From positions 1 through 9,971 of the forward strand of contig DQTK01000132.1 in NCBI GenBank assembly GCA_015662815.1: 9,971 nt of DNA, read 5' to 3'. This DNA comes from Aquifex aeolicus. Its GTDB lineage: Bacteria > Aquificota > Aquificia > Aquificales > Aquificaceae. The stretch's first letter is position 1. The number at the start of each line of letters is the position of its first letter. A program made the position numbers and the translations under genes. The notes under the pieces were generated by a model. It was not told where the DNA came from and did not search any database. It saw only the letters and a program-made list of their open reading frames with translations. This document shows, in pieces, positions 1 to 5,514 of the stretch.

Positions 1-186
1 AAGTATGGAGCAAAGGAACTGATAGAAAAACTAAGTCAAATTAGTAAGCATAGGGTTTTAGCAGATAAAGGGCTCAAGGGACTGTCTTCAAAAGTAAGAT
101 TCTTGGGATTGAGTGGTTGGAGAAATTTCATTTGTTTGCTTGTTTACCTCCCCGTTTTGGAAATTGCTTCCTTTGTTCTCCCTTAA
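1..186 (+). CDS. 3' end of an unidentified protein with a C-terminal hydrophobic segment (partial)
   Basis: Frame 1 is open from the window edge for 61 codons and stops at TAA 184-186. There is no in-frame ATG, so the gene starts upstream of the window. The first part is charged and helix-like (starting KYGAKELIEKLSQISK). A Lys-rich stretch follows, and residues about 43-61 (FICLLVYLPVLEIASFVLP) are hydrophobic enough for one membrane helix or a buried terminal helix. The composition suits a thermophile protein. No family motif survives in this fragment. A membrane-anchored transferase is one possibility, but I do not recognise it. It runs in the same direction as the broken ORF at 319-555, with 132 bases between them. 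That the frame is coding is an inference from its openness and composition. Confidence 0.55.
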   Translation, partial: KYGAKELIEKLSQISKHRVLADKGLKGLSSKVRFLGLSGWRNFICLLVYLPVLEIASFVLP

Positions 187-277
187 TTTCTCACCCGGCG
201 TATATATCATAATTGTCCAGTTTAGAGAATATGCAAAAAGAAAATGAGAATGATTTTTAACATACATTTTTTTTGAA

Positions 278-301
278 TTTCTAATAAATTTCTCTTAGAA
301 A
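278..301. repeat. Small inverted repeat upstream of a ribosome binding site
   Basis: TTTCTAA (278-284) and TTAGAAA (295-301) are perfect reverse complements around a 10-base loop. The right arm ends four bases before AGGAGG at 305-310. In RNA this would be a weak stem with a single G-C pair, unlikely to be stable alone at high temperature. A double-stranded operator is equally possible. In such AT-rich DNA chance cannot be excluded. Confidence 0.3.
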
Positions 302-304
302 AAA

Positions 305-310
305 AGGAGG
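305..310 (+). promoter_or_regulatory. Strong Shine-Dalgarno for the broken ORF at 319
   Basis: AGGAGG lies eight bases before ATG 319-321, preceded by a run of A. This is the best Shine-Dalgarno match on the plus strand in this window. It indicates that translation is, or recently was, initiated at 319 although the frame stops after eight codons. Confidence 0.7.
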
Positions 311-318
311 TAAGAGAA

Positions 319-555
319 ATGACAACAGAGGCTTTAAACAGGTAAGTTTTCAAAGAGGATATTTTAAAAGATAAAAATATAATTGATAAAAGCACCGGAA
401 AACAACCAAAAGAGATAAAAATAGAAGAGGATAAGATAGTAATAGTGAAGGAAAGAGGAGAGGAAACTATACCGTTGAATTCCCTGAGAGGAAAAGCTAT
501 TTACACCAGGCTTACCACAGGAATATCGGAGTTTACCGAACCTATCTACGTTTAA
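319..555 (+). pseudogene. Short ORF interrupted by an in-frame TAA at codon 9
   Basis: ATG at 319 follows an ideal ribosome binding site. It reads MTTEALNR and meets TAA at 343-345. The same frame then stays open for 69 codons to TAA 553-555. The downstream part has the Lys/Glu/Ile-rich makeup of neighbouring genes (for example KEIKIEEDKIVIVKERGEE) and ends IYV. Its stop overlaps the stop of the minus-strand gene at 552, the tight tail-to-tail packing expected of a real gene. No usable ATG or SD-preceded GTG/TTG lies after the TAA; the GTG at 445 would leave only about 36 residues. Without the stop the protein would be 78 residues. I recognise no family. The most likely readings are a single-base nonsense change or sequencing error (CAA, GAA or AAA to TAA). 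A short leader peptide or stop-codon readthrough are less likely alternatives. Confidence 0.55.
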
Positions 556-911
556 ATCTCCTCCTTCGTCCTTTCTATTAACTCTTTTACAACTTCATTT
601 ATTTCTCCGTCTGACTCGGGAGCAATAATTTCAACACTACCTCCTCTGTCGTAAGCGTAGCCGTACAGCTTCAGGTTCTTAACATCATTTTCAAGGGCTA
701 CCTTTGTCACTCTTGAGAAGAATTTTTCAAGGCTTTCGGAATCCCTCGGATTTACTTCCTGCTCAAATATTTCTATGGAATCTTCATCTACTTCCCCGCT
801 TTTTGGAATAAATACAGCATAAATAACAGTTTCTTCATTTAAGGATGTTTTATCGATAAACAATTTAAACAGTTCTTCCACCTTTTGCCTCATCTGGTGT
901 CTTATACTCAT
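552..911 (-). CDS. Hypothetical 119-residue protein coupled to gltD
   Basis: I do not recognise this protein. It is small, highly charged and without Cys, signal peptide or membrane segment, so it is probably cytoplasmic. The pattern suggests an alpha/beta fold: a helix near residues 5-20, a strand at 28-35 (TVIYAVFI), an acidic stretch at 39-50, a helix at 58-75, strands near 80-86 (LKLYGYA) and 92-97 (SVEIIA), and a C-terminal helix at 103-118. The start is well supported. ATG 911-909 overlaps the gltD TGA as ATGA, and AAGGAGG sits at 925-919 inside the end of gltD. Overlap and SD together imply translational coupling, so a role near the GltD-like enzyme is plausible but only inferred. It is too small for GltB, and lacks the Cys motifs of a ferredoxin-type partner. 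Confidence 0.8.
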   Translation of the reverse strand: MSIRHQMRQKVEELFKLFIDKTSLNEETVIYAVFIPKSGEVDEDSIEIFEQEVNPRDSESLEKFFSRVTKVALENDVKNLKLYGYAYDRGGSVEIIAPESDGEINEVVKELIERTKEEI

Positions 912-2338
912 TTTTCAGCCTCCTTCTTTTTCATTAAGTACTCGTGTATATATTTTGCAGCTTCTTTACCATGGGCTAAAGCAACCACTACTCTATCCCC
1001 GCCGTTTATCACATCTCCACCGGCAAAAACTCCCTCTAGATTAGTTTCATATCTCTCATTAACTTCTATCGTGCCCCACTTTGTAGTTTTGAGTCCGCTA
1101 CCTTCGTAAGCTATCGGATTAGCACGTTGACCTATGGCAAATATAACAGAATCACATTCGATTATATGTTCCGAATTAGGAACGGGTACCGGTTTCGGTC
1201 TCCCGCTTTCGTCGGGTTCACCGAGTTCCATTTTTATGCATTTTATTCCTACAACTTCTCCCTTTTCGTTCCCTACAATTTCCACCGGCTGAGTTAACCA
1301 GTGAATTATCACCCCATCTTCCATCAGATGATCCCATTCCTCCTGTCTTGCAGAAGAGGTTTCCTTTGTTCTTCTATAAACTACATGGGTTTCAACTCCT
1401 AGTCTTTTTGCAGTTATGGCACAATCTACAGCGGTAAATCCCCCGCCGATAATTACAGTCCTATTACCCAGCAGGATGGGAACACCTTTCTTCGGAAATA
1501 CATTAGCTTTATATAGATTTACCCTCATCAGGAAATCTATTGCGGAGTATACACCCTTTAGATGGTCTCCCGGAAGCCCCAATTTTCCCCTTCCGGCTCC
1601 AACACCTATAAACACAGCGTCATAGGTCTTCCTTAAATCGTCAAGAGTCAGGTTTTTACCCACAAGGTATCCGTAGAAAAATTTTATCCCCATCTTTTCC
1701 AATCTTTTTATTTCCCAATCGATAATGCTTTTGTCCAACCTAGCATTAGGTATTCCGTAGTACATCACTCCCCCGGGTTTTGGCAAAGCCTCGTAAACGT
1801 GAACTTCATGTCCCCTCTTGGCAAGCTCGTAAGCACAACTGAGTCCTGCAGGACCCGCTCCTATTACGGCTACTTTCATTCCGGTGGAAGGCTCCTTTTC
1901 TATTTCCACTTCTATACCGGAAATCCTTATGAAATCCCCGACAAACTTCTCAAGGGCACCTATTGCTACAGGAAGCCCTTTGTTCTTTCTGTTTCTCACA
2001 GTGTCGTAGTAAAGAATACAGCTCCCTTCACATTGTCTTTCTTGAGGGCAAACCCTTCCGCATATGGAGGGAAATATATCGGATTCTATTATTACCTTAT
2101 AAGCTCCTACTAAATCCCCTTCAGTGATTTTCTTTATAAATCCGGGGATGTCTACGTGAACGGGACAGCCCTTTATACACCTTTGGTCTGCATCCTTACA
2201 GAATAGACATCTTTGAGCCTCATCTATAGCGATATTAACGGAAAATCCCAGTTCATACTCCCTGAAGGTCTTCACACGCTCCTGCGGAGACAATGTTGGT
2301 TCTTTATTGCGGTCTAAATACCTAATCTTCTTTGCCAT
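908..2338 (-). CDS. gltD: Glutamate synthase small subunit-like FAD/NAD(P)H oxidoreductase
   Basis: The family moves electrons from NAD(P)H through FAD and iron-sulfur clusters. In glutamate synthase they go to GltB, which makes glutamate from glutamine and 2-oxoglutarate. At 476 residues the length fits GltD. The N-terminal domain has two Cys clusters: C44, C47, C54, C58 and C93, C97, C103, C107. An FAD Rossmann motif lies at 156-165 (VAVIGAGPAG), a second dinucleotide motif at 295-305 (VIIGGGFTAVD) followed by YRR at 321-323, and the closing FAD motif at 437-442 (VFAGGD). No gltB is next to it; the only partner is the 119-residue gene. The NfnB subunit of NADH-dependent ferredoxin:NADP oxidoreductase has the same architecture and cannot be excluded, but no NfnA is adjacent. 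No Shine-Dalgarno precedes the ATG, so a leaderless start is likely. Confidence 0.88.
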   Translation of the reverse strand: MAKKIRYLDRNKEPTLSPQERVKTFREYELGFSVNIAIDEAQRCLFCKDADQRCIKGCPVHVDIPGFIKKITEGDLVGAYKVIIESDIFPSICGRVCPQERQCEGSCILYYDTVRNRKNKGLPVAIGALEKFVGDFIRISGIEVEIEKEPSTGMKVAVIGAGPAGLSCAYELAKRGHEVHVYEALPKPGGVMYYGIPNARLDKSIIDWEIKRLEKMGIKFFYGYLVGKNLTLDDLRKTYDAVFIGVGAGRGKLGLPGDHLKGVYSAIDFLMRVNLYKANVFPKKGVPILLGNRTVIIGGGFTAVDCAITAKRLGVETHVVYRRTKETSSARQEEWDHLMEDGVIIHWLTQPVEIVGNEKGEVVGIKCIKMELGEPDESGRPKPVPVPNSEHIIECDSVIFAIGQRANPIAYEGSGLKTTKWGTIEVNERYETNLEGVFAGGDVINGGDRVVVALAHGKEAAKYIHEYLMKKKEAEK

Positions 2339-2357
2339 AGGTAAGATAATAGCGATT

Positions 2358-2372
2358 TGATTATGATAATCA
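2358..2372. promoter_or_regulatory. Perfect 7-1-7 palindrome, putative operator in the divergent gltD/dedA gap
   Basis: TGATTATGATAATCA is an exact inverted repeat, seven bases each side of a central G. It fills the gap between gltD (start 2338) and the DedA-type gene (start 2377). It covers the predicted gltD -35 and the GATAAT hexamer facing the DedA gene, so a bound repressor could control both. The 7-1-7 shape and sequence resemble Fur-family boxes (12 of 14 positions of TGATAATnATTATCA by my count). Assignment to any regulator is speculation, and AT-rich palindromes also occur by chance. Confidence 0.45.
2365..2370 (+). promoter_or_regulatory. Candidate -10 for the DedA-family gene
   Basis: GATAAT (five of six to TATAAT), within TATGATAAT at 2362-2370, ends six bases before the ATG at 2377. 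That would put the transcription start on the ATG itself. No Shine-Dalgarno and no good -35 are visible. The hexamer is the right half of the palindrome. Confidence 0.35.
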
Positions 2373-2376
2373 AGTT

Positions 2377-2847
2377 ATGGAATCATTGAAGGAAATCTTG
2401 AAAGAGTTTGTTCAAGATTATGGATACATAGGTATTTTCTTAATAGCTTTTTCGGAAAGTATCGTGCAACCTATACCTCCAGACCCCTTTATAGCTGGAG
2501 CTACTGCGTTCGGTTTAAACCCTTTAATTTCAGCCTTTGTAGCCACATTGGGCAGTGTAGCGGGAGGAGTAGTAGCTTACTTTTTGGGCAAGGCACTAGG
2601 AGAACCTGTGGCAAAAAAACTTTTGGGAGAAGAGAAATTTCTCAAGGCCGAAACCTTCTATCACAGATACGGTACTTTAGCAATAATAATAGCCGGACTT
2701 ACCCCTATACCCTTCAAAGTGTTTTGTTGGCTTTCCGGAATTCTCGAATTTGAGCTTTCAAGGTTTATCCTTGCGAGTTTTATAGGTCGATTTCCCAGAT
2801 TTCTCCTTTTCGCACTTTTCGGAAAAGCTATAGGGAATTTGCTTTAA
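2377..2847 (+). CDS. DedA/YqaA-type (SNARE-associated/VTT domain) inner membrane protein
   Basis: This is a 156-residue hydrophobic protein of the DedA superfamily, whose members act as lipid or solute transporters in the inner membrane. Known members flip undecaprenyl phosphate or phosphatidylethanolamine; the substrate here is unknown. Visible marks are an N-terminal amphipathic segment and hydrophobic stretch to about 30, the re-entrant-type ESIVQPIPPDPFIAGA at 27-42, a Gly-rich helix at 59-75 (GSVAGGVVAYFLGKALG), the YG..A..IAGLTPIPFK segment at 98-114, and the conserved Arg region GRFPRF at 137-142 followed by a last helix. Length and the TPIPFK motif favour the short YqaA-like branch over full-length DedA. 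It is alone on the plus strand, divergent from gltD, and overlaps the glycosyltransferase end by 20 bases. The ATG lacks a Shine-Dalgarno, but no better start exists. Confidence 0.85.
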   Translation: MESLKEILKEFVQDYGYIGIFLIAFSESIVQPIPPDPFIAGATAFGLNPLISAFVATLGSVAGGVVAYFLGKALGEPVAKKLLGEEKFLKAETFYHRYGTLAIIIAGLTPIPFKVFCWLSGILEFELSRFILASFIGRFPRFLLFALFGKAIGNLL

Positions 2848-3940
2848 GTTCTTCAAAAAGTTCCATATATTTGCTTACGGTATCTTCTATAGAGTACCTT
2901 TTAGCGGTTTCTACAGCTCTTTTGGAAATGATTGTTTTTTCTTCCTCGGAAATACTTACGGCTTTTACTATCTTCCTGCTCATACCATCCCAGTCTCCCA
3001 CCTCTACCATAAAACCGTTATAACCGTCCTTGAGATATTCCGAAATTCCTCCGGCATTCGTGGAAATCACTACTCTTCCCGTAGCCATGGCTTGAAGTAG
3101 TGCTCCTGCTATACCTTCCGAGTAAGAGCCGAAGAGAAATAAATCCGCTCCCTGCAGAAGCTTATCAATATCACTTCTGAATCCGATACCGATGCAGTTT
3201 TTTTCAAGTCCATATCTTCTAAAGAGGATTTTTGCCTCCCGAGAATCGGTATCGAGTCCTACAAAGAGCATCTTGAAATTTCGAAAGGGTAATAGCTTTA
3301 AAGCTTTTAAAATTACCTCTTGCCCTTTCCTCCAAGGTTGCCAGTTGGCTACATTCATAAATAAATACTCGTTTCCTTTTACACCCAATTCCTTTCTCAC
3401 CTTTTCCCTGAGTTCGGGCTGCGGAAAAAACCTTTTAAGTTCTATACCGCTCGGTATCACCTTTAACTTTTCTTTAAAAAACCCGGAATCTTCTAAAAGT
3501 TTAGCAACTTCCTTTGAAACCACAACAATCTTATCGGCAAATCTGTACTTGAGATGCCGTGAAAAGAACCCCGGTAGAAATCCAGACCTTCTGAGGGCTA
3601 TCAGTTTTGGCTTTTTAGATAAGCCTGCTATAGCAAGAATCACATAATCAAAGGCGTGGGAAGAATGGGCTATTACGAAATCGTAATTATTTTCTTTGAT
3701 AATCTTTCTAAGCCTCAATAGGTTTAGAGGATTAAATCTGGATTTTCCGCCTTTATAGTCCTCAAAAAAATGGATTTTTACGGGTGTGTTTTGAAGTTTT
3801 TTAACCATGTATTCGTACTGAAAGGATAGGGCTATATGGCTATCAATTCCCTTTTCCGATAAGTATTTGGTTATCAAATAGGTTTGTTCTTTAGTTCCGC
3901 ACCATCCGATACCATCTATTACATTGAGAACTTTGAACAT
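2828..3940 (-). CDS. GT4-family (GT-B fold) glycosyltransferase
   Basis: This is a 370-residue GT-B retaining glycosyltransferase, probably adding a sugar to an envelope lipid or polysaccharide at the cytoplasmic membrane face. The N-terminus (KVLNVIDGIGWCGTKEQ) is the typical acceptor-domain glycine loop. The interdomain region has VIPSGIELKRF at 161-171, and the donor domain has NWQPWRKGQEVI at 199-210 and FVGLD at 226-230. The donor motif SEGIAGALLQAMATG (274-288) carries Glu275, but the second Glu of the EX7E signature is Gln283 (CAA codon). NAGGISEYLKDGYNGFMV (295-312) completes the fold. It is the last gene of the minus-strand operon, 31 bases after the HU gene, and its end overlaps the DedA-type gene by 20 bases. 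No Shine-Dalgarno precedes the ATG. The substrate cannot be deduced. Confidence 0.88.
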   Translation of the reverse strand: MFKVLNVIDGIGWCGTKEQTYLITKYLSEKGIDSHIALSFQYEYMVKKLQNTPVKIHFFEDYKGGKSRFNPLNLLRLRKIIKENNYDFVIAHSSHAFDYVILAIAGLSKKPKLIALRRSGFLPGFFSRHLKYRFADKIVVVSKEVAKLLEDSGFFKEKLKVIPSGIELKRFFPQPELREKVRKELGVKGNEYLFMNVANWQPWRKGQEVILKALKLLPFRNFKMLFVGLDTDSREAKILFRRYGLEKNCIGIGFRSDIDKLLQGADLFLFGSYSEGIAGALLQAMATGRVVISTNAGGISEYLKDGYNGFMVEVGDWDGMSRKIVKAVSISEEEKTIISKRAVETAKRYSIEDTVSKYMELFEELKANSL

Positions 3941-3971
3941 TGAAAAAAATTTAGCGGAGAGGAAAAAGGAA

Positions 3972-4241
3972 TTAAAGTTGTTTTATAAGCTCTTTTGCAG
4001 GTTTAAATGCAAGAATTTTTCTTGCGGGAATTTCTATTACATCACCGGTTCTGGGATTTCTTCCCTTTCTTGCCTTCCTAACGGTTACTTTAAAGGTTCC
4101 TAGCCCGGGAAGTCTTAGAGTCTCTTCCTTTTGAAATAGTTCGTTTATAGCTTCAACAAAAGCTTTTAAAGCTGCGTCAGCTTCTTTTTTTGTTATGCCG
4201 GCTTTTTCGGCTATTTTTGCTACGAGTTCCGCTTTGGTCAT
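3972..4241 (-). CDS. hup: HU/IHF-family DNA-binding protein
   Basis: This 89-residue protein is a standard-length HU subunit. HU dimers bend and compact DNA in the nucleoid. Residues 1-40 form the helical dimer domain (MTKAELVAKIAEKAG start). GLGTF at 46-50 is the conserved turn, and GRNPRTG at 60-66 is the tip of the beta arm, with Pro63 as the intercalating residue. IPARKILAFKPAKEL (71-85) is the usual C-terminal strand and helix. The start is firm: the minus strand reads GGGAGGTG (4254-4247) six bases before ATG 4241. It lies 41 bases after purC, the largest gap in the operon, and may have its own promoter, which would suit an abundant protein. IHF subunits share the fold, but the sequence reads as HU. 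Confidence 0.95.
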   Translation of the reverse strand: MTKAELVAKIAEKAGITKKEADAALKAFVEAINELFQKEETLRLPGLGTFKVTVRKARKGRNPRTGDVIEIPARKILAFKPAKELIKQL

Positions 4242-4276
4242 CTTTACACCTCCCTTTAGTTTTTTCTTAAATAAAT

Positions 4277-4282
4277 TTTATA
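4277..4282 (-). promoter_or_regulatory. Possible internal -10 before hup
   Basis: On the minus strand TATAAA (4282-4277) lies in an AT-rich gap just after the purC stop. A start about seven bases on would give a leader of roughly 29 bases carrying the strong hup ribosome binding site (GGGAGGTG, 4254-4247). No good -35 is seen at the correct distance, so this is weak. Confidence 0.3.
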
Positions 4283-4990
4283 TCACTTCTTTAATTTTGA
4301 AAGAACTTTTTCATATCCCTCGATTAAATCTCCTAAATCGAATCTGAACCTATCTTTATCCAGCTTTTCACCCGTCGATTTATCCCAAAGTCTCATACTA
4401 TCGGGTGAAATTTCATCAATTATAGCTATAGACCCGTCTGGTAATCGTCCAAATTCTAGTTTAAAATCTACGAGTAAAATTCCCTTTTCGGTGAATAATT
4501 TTTTTAAAATATCGTTAACTTTTAAAGCTATTTTTTCCATTTTCGGTATAAGATCAACAGGAGCTAAGTTTAAAAGTTTTATATGGTTTATACACACCAT
4601 AGGGTCGTGAAGCTCATCACTTTTCATGAAAAATTCAACCAGCGGTGGTGCAAGAGCTGTTCCTTCTTTAATACCGTATCTCTTTACAAGACTTCCCGCA
4701 GCTAAATTCCTCACGACTACTTCAACAGGAAAACGTTCAGCTTTCCAAACCAACATTTCATTGTTGGAAAGCTTTTTTATATAGTGGGTTCTTATACCTT
4801 GGGTTCCAAGTATTTCGAAAATCACAGATGATATTTCCATGTTCAGGTTTCCTTTTCCTTTTATTACTTCTTTTTTCAATCCATCAAAGGCAGATGCGGT
4901 ATCTTTAAACTCGAGAATCAACTTATCGGGCTCTTGGGTTTCGTAAATTACTTTTGCCTTACCTTCATAAAGCTTTCTTATCTTTTTCAT
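4283..4990 (-). CDS. purC: Phosphoribosylaminoimidazole-succinocarboxamide (SAICAR) synthase
   Basis: PurC joins aspartate to CAIR using ATP, giving SAICAR in purine biosynthesis. At 235 residues it has the usual bacterial length. Visible are the N-terminal KLYEGKAKVIYE (6-17) with the Gly-rich ATP loop, IKGKGNLN (43-50), signature 1 VEVVVRNLAAGS (89-100), DELHDP (125-130), signature 2 LLVDFKLEFG (172-181) and DEISPDSMRLW (192-202). All the family motifs appear intact. It starts two bases after the prepilin-like gene stops, and AGGT within the last codons of that gene serves as a weak ribosome binding site. No other pur gene is in the window, so purine genes are scattered here. The neighbours thiL and hemN also make cofactors, but no shared regulation is visible. 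Confidence 0.96.
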   Translation of the reverse strand: MKKIRKLYEGKAKVIYETQEPDKLILEFKDTASAFDGLKKEVIKGKGNLNMEISSVIFEILGTQGIRTHYIKKLSNNEMLVWKAERFPVEVVVRNLAAGSLVKRYGIKEGTALAPPLVEFFMKSDELHDPMVCINHIKLLNLAPVDLIPKMEKIALKVNDILKKLFTEKGILLVDFKLEFGRLPDGSIAIIDEISPDSMRLWDKSTGEKLDKDRFRFDLGDLIEGYEKVLSKLKK

Positions 4991-4992
4991 AA

Positions 4993-5514
4993 CTACCTAA
5001 TTTTAAAGGTAAACTCCTTTTTTTCGAGTTCAACAATTACGTAGGGCGGAATACCCTTAAAGTTTTCATGTTTACCCTGTGAATCTAAGGCGTATACTCT
5101 AAAGGAGGTAGGTTTCCCAATTTTTACCAATTTATCCCCTTCGTAAAAATCTATACTTCCTACAGGATAAGGAAACTCGTAAAGGTAAAGATAACCGTCT
5201 TTAAAGATGTAAGCTTTCTTAACAATACCCTTATACCTATTTCCCCCTGAAGTAATTAAATACACTTCCTTCCCTTCTTTTATGAAAATCTCTTTTGCAC
5301 CTACAAAACTTCTCTTTAATTCCCAAAATAGGAGCATCTCTCCCTTCAATTTTTCGGAGGTTCTAACTGCATCGAGAGAAACTCCGATTACACGGGTTAA
5401 AGAGGTAAAAAGTAAGGTAAAAATCAAGGAAATTATAGAGAGGACTATTAAGATTTCTACAAGGGTGAAGGCTTCAGAAGTGTCTCCAGCCCTTCGGTTT
5501 TGCAAGTTTTCCAT
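4993..5514 (-). CDS. Type IV pilin-like / pseudopilin protein (N-methylation motif)
   Basis: This 173-residue protein has a class III signal. A short leader with Arg7-Arg8 is followed by AFTLVEILIVLSIISLIFTLL (15-35). Phe16 would be residue 1 of the mature protein and Glu20 the conserved Glu5, next to one hydrophobic helix. The residue before the cut is Ala15, not the usual Gly; Ala is known to be tolerated. The rest is a soluble domain with beta-rich stretches and Tyr-rich segments near 102-117 (YIFKDGYLYLYEFPYP), resembling minor pilins or GspH/I/J-type pseudopilins. It should be cut and methylated by a prepilin peptidase and join a pilus or type II secretion pseudopilus. The start overlaps thiL by 41 bases, with AAGGGG about nine bases before the ATG on the minus strand. 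A later TTG at codon 4 is a possible alternative start. No pilus genes are adjacent. Confidence 0.8.
   Translation of the reverse strand: MENLQNRRAGDTSEAFTLVEILIVLSIISLIFTLLFTSLTRVIGVSLDAVRTSEKLKGEMLLFWELKRSFVGAKEIFIKEGKEVYLITSGGNRYKGIVKKAYIFKDGYLYLYEFPYPVGSIDFYEGDKLVKIGKPTSFRVYALDSQGKHENFKGIPPYVIVELEKKEFTFKIR

Larger units (their letters stand above)
187..318. other. AT-rich intergenic region
   Basis: These 132 bases carry no open frame that I can support. They hold the run TATATAT near 201-207, a run of eight or more T around 267-274, a 7-bp inverted repeat (278-284/295-301), and the ribosome binding site of the next frame (305-310). I see no clear GC-rich stem followed by T residues to end the upstream gene, and no convincing -35/-10 pair, although a promoter for the frame at 319 is expected here. 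Confidence 0.6.
2346..2373 (-). promoter_or_regulatory. Candidate gltD promoter, leaderless geometry
   Basis: Reading the minus strand, TTGATT (2373-2368, four of six to TTGACA) and TATTAT (2351-2346, five of six to TATAAT) are separated by 16 bases. Seven bases follow before the gltD ATG at 2338, so transcription would start at or next to the ATG. No Shine-Dalgarno is present in those bases, which agrees with a leaderless message. The -35 lies in the palindrome at 2358-2372. This is predicted by eye only. Confidence 0.45.

Noticed and set aside
245..259. Fur-box-like TGAGAATGATTTTTA upstream of the broken ORF
   Set aside because: It matches a Fur-type consensus at most positions, but its two halves are poor reverse complements and the region is AT-rich, so chance is likely.
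343..345. Recoding such as selenocysteine or prfB-like frameshifting at the TAA
   Set aside because: The codon is TAA, not TGA, and the frame is the same on both sides, so neither selenocysteine insertion nor a frameshift explains it.
1416..2113. Plus-strand open frames of about 70-104 codons (1416-1625, 1799-2113)
   Set aside because: They lie opposite gltD, which has strong family motifs throughout; these frames have no ribosome binding site or recognisable protein.
3192..3647. Plus-strand open frame of 151 codons
   Set aside because: It is antisense to the glycosyltransferase and rich in Phe, Ser and Leu, as expected from the reverse of a Lys/Glu-rich gene.
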